From Euryarchaeota archaeon UBA102 (GTDB lineage Archaea > Thermoplasmatota > Poseidoniia > MGIII > CG-Epi1), in assembly GCA_002509225.1 (NCBI GenBank), contig DAHL01000002.1, positions 37,635 to 80,408 on the forward strand: DNA of 42,774 nucleotides. Direction: 5' to 3'. Below are positions 1 to 8,377 of the stretch, piece after piece; position 1 is the stretch's first letter, and each line of letters begins with the position of its first letter. Both the position numbers and the translations under genes were made by a program. The notes below the pieces were generated by a model that did no database searches, was not told where the DNA came from, and saw only the letters and a program-made list of their open reading frames with translations.

Positions 1-230
1 GTATCTATAGATCCTTTCAAAATCGTTTCCGTATCGTTATTATAGTTATAATTAATGGACCAAGATTCTGTAGTTCCTTCTATATTATGTTCTATCTCTT
101 TACTATCCCATACTTCTCTCGAATCAATATCTATTTTACTTATCCAATATATTTGTTGAATTCCCACAATAAACACAATTACTAACAGAGCTATGGCAAA
201 CGGTTTCCATCTACTATTTATATCAATCAT
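1..230 (-). CDS. ABC exporter permease subunit, N-terminus only (runs off the window)
   Basis: The visible 76 codons begin with ATG at 230 and run off the left edge. They encode a short polar start (MIDINSRWKPF), one strong hydrophobic segment at about residues 11-30, then a polar, presumably extracytoplasmic stretch. The start overlaps the last 8 nt of the upstream ABC ATPase gene, so the two are translated as one operon. A TM segment followed by an outside domain, directly after an ABC ATPase, fits the first helix of an ABC-2 type permease. That assignment rests on context; too little of the protein is visible to recognise the family directly. Confidence 0.6.
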   Translation of the reverse strand, partial: MIDINSRWKPFAIALLVIVFIVGIQQIYWISKIDIDSREVWDSKEIEHNIEGTTESWSINYNYNNDTETILKGSID

Positions 231-1224
231 TATCGGACTCCGTTTCTAATAGGAAAATATCTTCCAGTGTTGCTTCTTTAGGCGTTATCGAATAGACTTG
301 AATTTTATTTTTAACTAGTTTTTCCGTTATTTGTGGACTTATATCCTTCTCAACATCAATTTCCAATCTAACTAAATCTCCATCAGGAAATGCCTTTACA
401 CTTTTTACATATTCCATTTCTTCAATTTCATCTATATAATTGAGCACCCCAGAAACATTACCAAAACGATCTACTTTTTTAACTTTCAAATGTAAATGCA
501 TTCCGATTTCATTAACTTTCTTTTGTAATTCTGAGAGAGAATCTATTGCAATAAGTCTACCTTCATTTATTATTCCAACTCTAGAACATATCTTTTGTAC
601 TTCAGCTAACAAATGGCTACTGAAAAAAATCGTCAATCCCTTTTTATTAAGCCTCAATAAAGATTCCCTTAAGGCGGCGGTTGATTCAGGATCTAAACCT
701 GACATTGGCTCATCAAGAACTAGTAATTCAGGATCATTTATCAGTGCACAAACTAGTGCTACACGCTTTTTCAAACCCATTGATAAGTATTCTATTTTTT
801 TCTCAAGATGTTTTTCAAGTCCAAATATTTCGAATAATTCTTTCGATTTCTGTTTAAGTTCTTTTTCATCTATTTGATAAAACTTACCTAAATATTCAAC
901 TATTTCTTCTGGTGTAAGTTTTTCATACAATCCTATTTTTTCAGGAATATATCCCATTTTCTGTTTTATATCTATAGGAAATTCATGAATTGATATACCA
1001 TCAATTTCAATCTTCCCATAATCTGGTGACAATATTCCCATTAGACACTTTATCGTAGTTGTTTTTCCTGCTCCATTTTTACCTAAAAAACCAAAAATCT
1101 CTCCCCTTTCAACTTCTAAATTCAATTTCTCTAAAGCTTTTATTTCTCCTAAAATTTTTCCACTAAAACCTTTCACATAGTAGGTTTTGTCAACTTCTTT
1201 AATCTCAACTAACGTTTTTCCCAC
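223..1224 (-). CDS. ABC transporter ATP-binding protein (ABC-2 exporter type)
   Basis: Nucleotide-binding subunit of an ABC exporter. In order: Walker A GKNGAGKTT, Q-loop region (MGYIPEKIGLYEKLT), signature LSMGLKKRVAL, Walker B LLVLDEPMSGLDP, switch His in SSHLLAEV, then a C-terminal extension of about 100 residues typical of exporters of the CcmA/NatA type. The open frame extends upstream to 1260, but that would leave only 14 nt to the divergent priL start. I prefer the GTG at 1224, which lies 26 nt from a TATA-like box centred near 1250 and gives a protein of about 333 aa. The permease gene overlaps its 3' end. The substrate cannot be told. Confidence 0.88.
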   Translation of the reverse strand: MGKTLVEIKEVDKTYYVKGFSGKILGEIKALEKLNLEVERGEIFGFLGKNGAGKTTTIKCLMGILSPDYGKIEIDGISIHEFPIDIKQKMGYIPEKIGLYEKLTPEEIVEYLGKFYQIDEKELKQKSKELFEIFGLEKHLEKKIEYLSMGLKKRVALVCALINDPELLVLDEPMSGLDPESTAALRESLLRLNKKGLTIFFSSHLLAEVQKICSRVGIINEGRLIAIDSLSELQKKVNEIGMHLHLKVKKVDRFGNVSGVLNYIDEIEEMEYVKSVKAFPDGDLVRLEIDVEKDISPQITEKLVKNKIQVYSITPKEATLEDIFLLETESDND

Positions 1225-1245
1225 AAAACGATGACTTCGCTCGAT

Positions 1246-1254
1246 ATTATAAAA
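1246..1254. promoter_or_regulatory. Shared TATA-like box between ABC ATPase and priL
   Basis: The sequence attataaaa reads as a TATA box on both strands (TTATAAAA on plus, TTTTATAAT on minus). Its centre near 1250 is 25 nt from the GTG of priL at 1275 and 26 nt from the GTG of the ABC ATPase at 1224. These are the distances expected for leaderless archaeal transcripts in both directions. Confidence 0.6.
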
Positions 1255-1274
1255 CCGCACTGGTTACCGTTTTT

Positions 1275-2729
1275 GTGCAAATATATCGAAAGTATCCTTT
1301 TTTACCAGAAGCTAAAAAAATAGTGGAAGATATAGATTTATCAACACTTATTCACGATAATATTTATCACGAAGTCAGAGAAAAAGGGGAGTTTCGTTTG
1401 AAGTCTTCTCTATCAAGTAGCGATTCTGATAGAGACACTCCAATCAATGAACGAGATGTTAAGGATTCTATTTTGAGTTTTTTTTATTCGCGTTTAATTC
1501 TTTCTGCTTCCGATAATACCAATCTCATAAGATATGTTGCGCATGCTGAGGCGGAAGCTGCATGTAATTTCCTAGATAGTGATTCAAATCAAAATCTTTT
1601 AGAAGTCTGCAATGGGTTGAATCTCGATGTTACGTTACACAAAGATACATTTTCTATGTCCTTTATCGATTACATTACATCAGCATCCAATTTACGCGGA
1701 AAAAAATGGAAACTATCTAATCGAGGAATAAAAGACGGCCGCGTCATAGGTATATCTAAAAAAACAGTAATAAGACTTCTAATGGAAGTAATACGATTGG
1801 ATCTATACGATTTACCAACACCCACAAAGGAAATTTCAGATTTATTCAAAGACACATTAAGCTCTTTACAATCAAAAGCAGATGAAAGAAAAGCATCCAT
1901 GTCTATGGATTTTGGACAATTCAACTTGGAAGAAAAAGCTCCTCCTTGTTTTCAGCAACATATGGCTGCCTTACAATCAGGTTTTAACGTTTCTCAACAT
2001 GGTAGATTTTTCTTAACTACGTTCTTATCGTCTTTAGGCCAAGATCATGAAAAAATTATGGATATATTTGCTACAGCCCCAGATTTTCGTGAATCAGTAA
2101 CACGTTATCAAGTCGAACATATCACTGGAACTTCTTCAGAAACAAAGTATAGTGCTCCAAGTTGTAAAACGTTAAAGAATACAGGCATCTGTCCAGGTGG
2201 AAATGCTCTTTGCGATCAAATTTCTCATCCACTATCTTATTATTTTGTACGTGGTGAAAAAGAAAAATCGAATGAAATTAGATGGGAAAGGATACTTACT
2301 TCAACTTTAAGGATTGCCAATAAATCTATGAATAATATGGATGAATTATTAGAAAGTCTCTCTAAATTACCTTTAGATTCAACTAGCAAGCCCCCTTCTC
2401 GTTCTCTAAGCGATATCAATAATTTTGTCGATGAAGTTAGTCGTGTACGTGTCAAAGTTTCCAATTTCAATGGCGTATCTTTTTCTATAGATGAAGAAGA
2501 TAAAAAAACATATCTCAGATATTCTCATGTACAGTTAACAGATAATAAAGGTAATAACATCAAATCAATAGCTATAACTGATTGGAGCAAGGGTGTGTTA
2601 TTAGAAAAAGCTAAACGGGAAGTCACTAATTTATTTGTAGATTTAATCCCACTGCCTACTGATTTATGTTCTAAAATATTCAAAACTAATGAACCAAGAT
2701 GCCACATTTTAGATGTTAAAACAGAATAA
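1275..2729 (+). CDS. priL: DNA primase large subunit PriL
   Basis: Regulatory, Fe-S subunit of the archaeal heterodimeric primase, which with PriS makes the primers for DNA replication. The C-terminal half carries the four-cysteine 4Fe-4S ligand set at C225 (APPCFQQH), C297 (SCKTLK), C306 (GICPGG) and C313 (ALCDQ), with the typical SARF-like segment (QHGRFFLTTFLSSLG) and the RYQVEHI motif between the first two. The N-terminus (YRKYPFLPEAKK) also matches the family. The length of 484 aa is within the archaeal range. The start is GTG at 1275, 25 nt after a TATA-like box. The catalytic subunit PriS is not in the window. The stop at 2729 abuts the convergent gene ending at 2730. Confidence 0.9.
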   Translation: MQIYRKYPFLPEAKKIVEDIDLSTLIHDNIYHEVREKGEFRLKSSLSSSDSDRDTPINERDVKDSILSFFYSRLILSASDNTNLIRYVAHAEAEAACNFLDSDSNQNLLEVCNGLNLDVTLHKDTFSMSFIDYITSASNLRGKKWKLSNRGIKDGRVIGISKKTVIRLLMEVIRLDLYDLPTPTKEISDLFKDTLSSLQSKADERKASMSMDFGQFNLEEKAPPCFQQHMAALQSGFNVSQHGRFFLTTFLSSLGQDHEKIMDIFATAPDFRESVTRYQVEHITGTSSETKYSAPSCKTLKNTGICPGGNALCDQISHPLSYYFVRGEKEKSNEIRWERILTSTLRIANKSMNNMDELLESLSKLPLDSTSKPPSRSLSDINNFVDEVSRVRVKVSNFNGVSFSIDEEDKKTYLRYSHVQLTDNKGNNIKSIAITDWSKGVLLEKAKREVTNLFVDLIPLPTDLCSKIFKTNEPRCHILDVKTE

Positions 2730-3824
2730 TTAAACTAAAGATTCCGGTCTACGATCGCGAGTTCGTTTTCTCTCTTTATCAGATTTTCGATTATCTCTTC
2801 CTCTTCTATTACTTCTTCTTCGAGATCTACTCTCTTTTTTGAAATTTTGTTCTAATATAGGTTCTACATACAACTCACATTTTTCACAATAATATTCGGT
2901 TTCATAATCATGTTCATAAGTTTCTCTAGACCAATATTGTACAGCGCCATTACATTCAGGACAATATTTCGGTTTCTCCTTCGGCTTTGGTGGTGCTTTG
3001 TTCTTCAATGCAGGCGGTTTTGCTTTTTTCCTAGAAACCTTCTTCTTCGCACCTGCAACCTTCTTCTTTTTCTTAGGTTTCTCATCCTCTTCTTCTTCAT
3101 CCTCTTCATCTTCTTTATCATCAAACAAACTACTGCCGAGACCACCAAGTCCCAAACCTGAATCGGAAGATGCTTCATCCGGCATACTTTCATCGGTTTC
3201 TCTAGTCATCAAATAAGTTCCAGTTGCAACAATTCCTAGAAATGCTACAAATCCTATCAAAGCTTCTACTGGTATGTTTTTTAGAATATCTAATCCGCCA
3301 CTTTCATCTTCTGGAGCAACTATAGTTACAGAATTAGAACTGCTAGCTATTACATTATAATTATTTCCAACTTTTTCATCAACTTCAACAGTGAAATCTA
3401 TAATTCCAATATAATTTGGTGATCCATCTCCACTATAATCTTCACCCTCTAAATCTCTTCCAAGCGTAGATGAGATGAATGTAGAGCTTATTGTCCAGTT
3501 ATATGGTCCTGCTTGTCCGGGTTCTAAACTGCCAGACGCCGGTATAACTCCTCCTAATTTCTTATTGGTAGATATACTTGGGAATTCACCCAACACTCTT
3601 ATTCTAGATAAATTTTCATTATCTTTAGTATCTTCTGTTAGCGTTATACTTATGACTATATCTTCTCCAGCAACGTAATTCGTCTTTAGAGAAACTACTA
3701 TTTCTCCAGTTTCATTAGTCGTATATGTCTCAACATCAACATCAGCGTTACCAACTCCAAAAGTCGACAAACATGATATTATAATTATAGAAATAAACAC
3801 TAAATTTTTGGTTGCATTAGCCAT
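2730..3824 (-). CDS. Membrane-anchored protein with secreted domain, acidic/lysine-rich linker and cytoplasmic zinc ribbon
   Basis: I do not recognise a named family. Visible layout: signal peptide about residues 1-27, extracytoplasmic beta-rich domain about 28-180 with several N-glycosylation sequons (NET, NLS, NWT), one TM segment at about 187-207, a very acidic tract at about 234-249, a lysine-rich stretch at about 250-285, a zinc ribbon with CxxC pairs at C288/C291 and C313/C316, and an Arg/Lys-rich tail. The acidic tract creates long but spurious open frames on the other strand. The predicted orientation puts the zinc ribbon and basic tail inside the cell. It lies 3'-to-3' with priL with no gap, and no function can be assigned. 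Confidence 0.75.
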   Translation of the reverse strand: MANATKNLVFISIIIISCLSTFGVGNADVDVETYTTNETGEIVVSLKTNYVAGEDIVISITLTEDTKDNENLSRIRVLGEFPSISTNKKLGGVIPASGSLEPGQAGPYNWTISSTFISSTLGRDLEGEDYSGDGSPNYIGIIDFTVEVDEKVGNNYNVIASSSNSVTIVAPEDESGGLDILKNIPVEALIGFVAFLGIVATGTYLMTRETDESMPDEASSDSGLGLGGLGSSLFDDKEDEEDEEEEDEKPKKKKKVAGAKKKVSRKKAKPPALKNKAPPKPKEKPKYCPECNGAVQYWSRETYEHDYETEYYCEKCELYVEPILEQNFKKESRSRRRSNRRGRDNRKSDKERKRTRDRRPESLV

Positions 3825-3934
3825 CGTTCTGTTTCAGTTCACGAAAGTCTTCGGATTTAAGTGTTTTGCTCATTTTTCTTTATTAACATTATGAGGAGAA
3901 ATCCGATTCTAACTTCTTAATCATTTTATCATTA

Positions 3935-5218
3935 TTAAAATAGAATATCTTTTACTTTAGTAGCTATTTTCTCTCTATAATTTTCTGGGCAGATTATTGC
4001 TATAGCCCATGGAATTTTCTCTTTTACTTCTAAACTTCTAATAATTTCAGAATAATTTCTTATCGATCGCACCTTTCCTTCATCAAATATTGGAATTTTA
4101 CTAAATCTATTATTTTTCTTATTCTTTATTATTTCTGGTTTAGGAATATCAATAATAATTTCTCTCGGTTCAACACCAACCATTCTCGCAATTTTACTTT
4201 CCATATTTTTACGCCCTTCCTTTTCACACATTTCTAAAAATATTTCTTTATTCTCATCATCAATTTCTTCAGATTTTATCTTAATCGCAGTTTTGTACAA
4301 TTTTCTATATTTTATTCGATTTAGAATTTCTTTCTGAAAACCACCCATACTTCTCAATAGTTGATCAAATTCATCATCAGTCAGTTTTTGTATTTCTTCA
4401 ATTTCAAAATTTTCTATAACTTCAACAGCACGTTCAATCATGAGTTGGCCAATTCGTGCCGTTTTGTGATTATAAACTGCTGAGTACATCAAAGTTCTAG
4501 CAACTAGCATCCCCTCTAATGCAGGAATACAATTTTTATGTATCACTAAATCATTATTATGTATTCTAAAAGATTGCATTATTCTAGCTACATCTATAGT
4601 TCCAAGAGCTACTCCTGTATAATATGAATCTCTCAGTAAGTAATCCATCCTATCTGCATCTATGGCAGAATGTACAATTTGAGTCCTATATGCAGGTCCA
4701 TTGTAAAAACTCTGTTTTTCTTTAAAAAATAGAACAAATTCATCTCTTTCACTGTCACCTGTAACTAATTCTGCAACTTTTTCAGATTCCAGATTGTATT
4801 TTTTTAATATATCAGATATTCTGGGTTTATCTCGTATTGTTTCACTATCTTGTTTGATATTTCCAGTTATCATTTGTTTCGATATCTCTGTATGGCCATA
4901 CCCCTTCTTTTCAATTAAAATTTTTTCAAGAGTGTGCGAGTAAGGCCCATGCCCGATATCATGTAAAAGTGCAGCAGCTACAATCAGATTTTCTTCATCC
5001 CTTTCTAAATTTAGATTATTGCATATTTTTCTAGCCAAATGCCCCACACCCAGTGAATGTTCAAATCTAGTGTGATTAGCCCCAGGAAAAACTAAATTGG
5101 TTATACCCAATTGTTTTATCCCTCGCAATCTCTGAAATTCTGGAATTTCTATAAGTTCTTCCATTATAGGGGTTAGTTCAATAACTCCGTGTATCGCATC
5201 GTAAATATTACTACTCAT
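3935..5218 (-). CDS. HD-superfamily phosphohydrolase (COG1078, SAMHD1/dGTPase-like)
   Basis: Metal-dependent HD-domain phosphohydrolase, 427 aa. The N-terminus has the family pattern of IYDAIHGVIEL, QRLRGIKQLG and TRFEHSLGVGHLA, followed by the HD motif LLHDIGHGPYSH and the later metal ligand region IDADRMDYLLRDS. These are the signatures of the COG1078 group that includes dNTP triphosphohydrolases such as SAMHD1, so control of nucleotide pools is a reasonable inference; the true substrate is not shown by the sequence. It diverges from polB across 88 nt. A TATA-like box (TTTTATAGAG on minus, near 5246) lies about 28 nt before the ATG, again suggesting a leaderless mRNA. Confidence 0.88.
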   Translation of the reverse strand: MSSNIYDAIHGVIELTPIMEELIEIPEFQRLRGIKQLGITNLVFPGANHTRFEHSLGVGHLARKICNNLNLERDEENLIVAAALLHDIGHGPYSHTLEKILIEKKGYGHTEISKQMITGNIKQDSETIRDKPRISDILKKYNLESEKVAELVTGDSERDEFVLFFKEKQSFYNGPAYRTQIVHSAIDADRMDYLLRDSYYTGVALGTIDVARIMQSFRIHNNDLVIHKNCIPALEGMLVARTLMYSAVYNHKTARIGQLMIERAVEVIENFEIEEIQKLTDDEFDQLLRSMGGFQKEILNRIKYRKLYKTAIKIKSEEIDDENKEIFLEMCEKEGRKNMESKIARMVGVEPREIIIDIPKPEIIKNKKNNRFSKIPIFDEGKVRSIRNYSEIIRSLEVKEKIPWAIAIICPENYREKIATKVKDILF

Positions 5219-5237
5219 TCTCTGCCCTGAGATAACT

Positions 5238-5252
5238 TCTCTATAAAATAAA
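5238..5252 (-). promoter_or_regulatory. TATA-like box for the HD phosphohydrolase gene
   Basis: The plus-strand sequence ctctataaaataaac reads GTTTATTTTATAGAG on the minus strand, about 28 nt from the ATG at 5218. It is 55-60 nt from the polB GTG, so polB probably uses a separate, weaker element near 5280 (actaaagc). Confidence 0.5.
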
Positions 5253-5306
5253 CTTGGGTTCGTTTACACTACACTAACTACTAAAGCTACTCATCATTAC
5301 CTCATT

Positions 5307-7622
5307 GTGAAATTAGACTTGAATCTAGTTGCTGCAGGTCCTAAAGATGAATTCATAGGTGGCAAACAGCAAACTTTCGTCTATCTATTCGGTCGTTCTC
5401 TATCTGGCGAAAGCTACGCAGTCAAAACAAAACCACTACTACCTTATTTCTTCGTCATCAGCCCTTCTGATGAAATAATATCAAAAATATCAAAACATCC
5501 CGAAGTAAATTCGGTAGATTCGAAGATTTTGTCAGTGAAAGGTAAAGATTGTAATTGCCTTAAGGTTGAATTACATCATCCTGGAAAAGTTCCAAGAGTT
5601 AGGGATTGGATAAGGGATATGGATTGCGATGTATTGGCTGCAGATATTCCATTCCATCATAGGTATCTTTATGATCACGATATCGGAGGTTCAATTTCAA
5701 TAGAGGGTGAACCAAAATCCATAGATGGTTGGAGTTGTCCAGTTGTTGATACTAATTCAGTTACTGATTCAGACACCTTTGCACCATCTCTCAAAATTCT
5801 AAGTTTCGATATAGAAAATTCAATAGAAACTCGAGAAATATATTGTATATGTTATGAAATCAGAGAAGATGGCAAAACGGTCAAGGAGGGTAAATTATCA
5901 GGCAAAGAAGATCAAATCATAAAAGATTTTGTGAAGGCCATTTCCGATTATGATCCAGATTTAATTACAGGCTACAATATAGATGGCTATGATCTTCCCT
6001 TATTAGAAGAGAGGGCTAAACATAATCAAATTTCTTTAAAATTAGGAAGAGATGGTTCTGAAATTAGACAACTATCTCAACGTAGATGGAGAATCTTTGG
6101 AAGAATTATAGCTGATGCTTGGTGGAATGTTAAACGAGAGATTAGACCCCGCCAAGAAACACTAAATGCAGTTTCCAAAGAACTCCTAGGTCGGGAAAAA
6201 CAAGACGTCAATCCAAAAGATATGGATAACGAATGGCAAAAAAATCCAGATAAGGTAATTGAATATTGTTTAGAAGATGCTCGTTTAGCATTAGATATTA
6301 TGGAAAAAATCATGGTCATTCCGAAATATCAGCATTTAGGTTATGTTGCTAAACTTCCATTAGATGAGGTTTTGAATGGTATGACCTCTACTCTAATCGA
6401 TTCCTTAATGATTAGATCTGCAGATTCTAAATCCATAGGCGTACCTATGACTAGAAGAGAAAAAAGAGGCGATAGACATATTGCAGGAGGGTATGTTCAT
6501 GCAGTTAAAAATCCAGGAATTCACAATTGGGTTTGTGTTCTCGATTTTAAATCAATGTATCCTAGTATTATTATAGACAGAAATCTCTGTTTTACTACCC
6601 TTAGTGATAAAGGCGAAATAGAAACGCCACACGGTGTTAAATTTTTATCACCAGAGCAAAAGAAAGGCCTTCTTCCTGAACTTCTCAAAGGGCTTATGTC
6701 TGATCGAGATCAGGCAAAGGCATCAATGAGAAATTCAAAAACAGACGAAGAGAAAGAACATTTTAGACGAGTTCAAGATGCCATAAAAATTCTCATGAAT
6801 TCGGTTTACGGTGTTTTTGCTTCTTATTTTTATCGCTTTACAGATTTAGGAATTGGCGCTTCAATAACAGCATATGCAAGAAAATATGTCCAAGATATGA
6901 TAGAGGAATTGGAGGGGGAAGATTTGGATGTAATCTATGGCGACACCGATTCAGTTTTCTTTTCTTCACCTCATAACAATCTAAGTGAAACAGTCGATTT
7001 CGGTATTTCGATTGCCGATAGATATTCAGAAGGGGCCCGCCAATTAGAATTTGAAAAAATATTAAATCCATTTTTTACTCACGGAGTTAAGAAACGTTAT
7101 GTCGGGAAAGTTGTTTGGCCGGATGAATCTGTTTTGGTACGAGGTTATGAAACTCGTAGAACGGACGCATTCCCAGCTCAAGTCAACGCACTCAAAGCAG
7201 TCTTTTCAAAAATTTTAGATGGTGATGAGAAAGGAGCAATAGATGAAGCACTCACTCAAGTCTCTAAAATTAAATCACGTAATGTAGAGGTTTCAGATTT
7301 AGTAATTTCCAAGTCAGTTAGTGATCGAGTTTACAAGAACCCCGAAGGTCAAGCACATTTGAAAGCTAAAAATAAATGGGAAGAGTACACAGGTACTAAA
7401 TTCACACCAGGTATGAAAATTGCATACGTGGTAACAAATACTGCTTCTAAAACACAAGAGGTAGAACCATTTTTTGCAGAAGGGAAACCTCCTAAACCAG
7501 ATTTCAATTACTACGCTAAAAGAGTAGCAAAAACATTGGCCAGATTGACTGATGTTTGGGATTATGACGAAATGGCACTCCTATCTGGTAAAAGAGAACC
7601 AAAACAATCAACTCTTTTTTAA
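5307..7622 (+). CDS. polB: DNA polymerase B family, proofreading
   Basis: Replicative or repair DNA polymerase of family B, 771 aa. The 3'-5' exonuclease is intact: ExoI FDIENS (D168, E170), ExoII YNIDGYDLP, ExoIII YCLEDARLA. Polymerase motifs follow: A LDFKSMYPSI (D413), B KILMNSVYGVF, C YGDTDSVF (D546, D548), and the template-contacting KKRY in GVKKRYVG. There is no intein. The C-terminus KQSTLF resembles a shortened PCNA-interacting peptide. The start is GTG at 5307. The stop overlaps the ATG of the next gene by one base (TAATG). It is divergent from the HD phosphohydrolase, and the window also encodes PolD DP2 and PriL. Confidence 0.95.
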   Translation: MKLDLNLVAAGPKDEFIGGKQQTFVYLFGRSLSGESYAVKTKPLLPYFFVISPSDEIISKISKHPEVNSVDSKILSVKGKDCNCLKVELHHPGKVPRVRDWIRDMDCDVLAADIPFHHRYLYDHDIGGSISIEGEPKSIDGWSCPVVDTNSVTDSDTFAPSLKILSFDIENSIETREIYCICYEIREDGKTVKEGKLSGKEDQIIKDFVKAISDYDPDLITGYNIDGYDLPLLEERAKHNQISLKLGRDGSEIRQLSQRRWRIFGRIIADAWWNVKREIRPRQETLNAVSKELLGREKQDVNPKDMDNEWQKNPDKVIEYCLEDARLALDIMEKIMVIPKYQHLGYVAKLPLDEVLNGMTSTLIDSLMIRSADSKSIGVPMTRREKRGDRHIAGGYVHAVKNPGIHNWVCVLDFKSMYPSIIIDRNLCFTTLSDKGEIETPHGVKFLSPEQKKGLLPELLKGLMSDRDQAKASMRNSKTDEEKEHFRRVQDAIKILMNSVYGVFASYFYRFTDLGIGASITAYARKYVQDMIEELEGEDLDVIYGDTDSVFFSSPHNNLSETVDFGISIADRYSEGARQLEFEKILNPFFTHGVKKRYVGKVVWPDESVLVRGYETRRTDAFPAQVNALKAVFSKILDGDEKGAIDEALTQVSKIKSRNVEVSDLVISKSVSDRVYKNPEGQAHLKAKNKWEEYTGTKFTPGMKIAYVVTNTASKTQEVEPFFAEGKPPKPDFNYYAKRVAKTLARLTDVWDYDEMALLSGKREPKQSTLF

Positions 7623-8137
7623 TGGACAATCATCCAACTCATAGTGAAGGGAGAGAATGGTTAGCAGCTTCACTTTCAATTGCTTTTGTTTGGTTACTTT
7701 GCGTATTTTTTATTAAATTCAATTCAACAAATTTCAATTCCCAATCCCTTTCTTCATTCTATTTCATCATTCAACTTCTTTTTCTTTTGATAGTTCTTTA
7801 CAGTTTTTATCTCATGTTTCAAGGATATTATTTTCGCAATGGTCGAGCCTTTCTATCTAAAAAAGTAGGAGTCCTAGTTTTAAATTCAATAAAAAAATCT
7901 TTAGATTCAGAGAATATCAATATTTTCGAAAATGACTGCGTTTTTGCCCCCTCTTTCGGTTTTTGGACTTCTATAGGTAGATTACAATTCGAAGGAGGGG
8001 AAGTAGAAATAAAAGAAATCTGGCTTAATAGATTTTTCTTCAGAACTCAAATTGCTATAAGGGGCGTTTCTAATTTTGATGAAATCATAATATCTTCAAT
8101 TAAGGATACCAATTTCTTGGTTGATCCAACTCAGTAG
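7622..8137 (+). CDS. Small two-TM membrane protein of unknown function
   Basis: 171 aa, not recognised. The start ATG overlaps the polB stop by one nucleotide, so it is very likely co-translated with polB. A polar N-terminus of about 13 residues is followed by hydrophobic segments at about 14-33 and 45-68, then a soluble C-terminal domain of about 95 residues rich in beta-prone and aromatic positions (SFGFWTSIGRLQFEGGEVEIKEIWL). The two-helix-hairpin plus small domain layout resembles bacterial PH-like membrane proteins, but I would not assign that. Its last 38 nt overlap the convergent regulator gene. Confidence 0.7.
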   Translation: MDNHPTHSEGREWLAASLSIAFVWLLCVFFIKFNSTNFNSQSLSSFYFIIQLLFLLIVLYSFYLMFQGYYFRNGRAFLSKKVGVLVLNSIKKSLDSENINIFENDCVFAPSFGFWTSIGRLQFEGGEVEIKEIWLNRFFFRTQIAIRGVSNFDEIIISSIKDTNFLVDPTQ

Positions 8138-8330
8138 GTTTATATTTTTCTTTAGTTTCTCTATATCCTTTCTCTTTTCTTCTTCCATTTGTATCCATCC
8201 ATTCTTCAATTATTTTTCTTATCAAAGCATTTCTATTAATTGCATTCTTTTTACAATATTCTGTAAATTTATCCCATTTTTCTGCAAATTTTTTATCAAT
8301 GGTTAAATTCGCCTGTTTAGTTGCTGACAT
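8100..8330 (-). CDS. Ribbon-helix-helix (CopG/Arc-like) DNA-binding protein
   Basis: A 76-aa protein with an N-terminal RHH fold: a short beta-strand stretch (KQANLTIDKKFAEKW), a first helix and a second helix (INRNALIRKIIEEWM), then a charged, lysine-rich tail. RHH dimers bind palindromic DNA and often repress their own gene. I chose ATG at 8330 over the GTG at 8351 because the RHH strand then begins a few residues from the start and a TATA-like stretch (GCTTAATAAC, minus, near 8367) is then at a workable distance. The start codon lies inside a GACATATGTC palindrome that recurs upstream. The last 38 nt overlap the convergent membrane-protein gene. Confidence 0.75.
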   Translation of the reverse strand: MSATKQANLTIDKKFAEKWDKFTEYCKKNAINRNALIRKIIEEWMDTNGRRKEKGYRETKEKYKPTELDQPRNWYP

Positions 8331-8335
8331 ATGTC
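8326..8335. promoter_or_regulatory. Palindrome GACATATGTC at the regulator start codon (candidate operator)
   Basis: A perfect 10-bp palindrome contains the ATG of the RHH gene. The same 10-mer recurs at 8378-8387, and a degenerate copy lies at 8339-8348 (cacatattct). Location and repetition suggest autoregulation by the RHH protein; this is inference. Confidence 0.5.
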
Positions 8336-8377
8336 TTTCACATATTCTCACTAAAAATAAGGGTTATTAAGCTTTTT

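Noticed and set aside
440..877. A long plus-strand open frame opposite the ABC ATPase
   Set aside because: It mirrors the coding strand of a clear ATPase, has no recognisable domain, and is an antisense shadow of the real gene.
2910..3216. Plus-strand frames with Phe/Leu/Ser runs
   Set aside because: They are readouts of the acidic and lysine-rich tract of the membrane zinc-ribbon gene on the other strand, so low complexity explains them.
6200..7100. Possible intein in polB or DP2
   Set aside because: Both proteins have normal family length and unbroken motifs A, B, C or the NCDGDED site, with no splicing-domain motifs.
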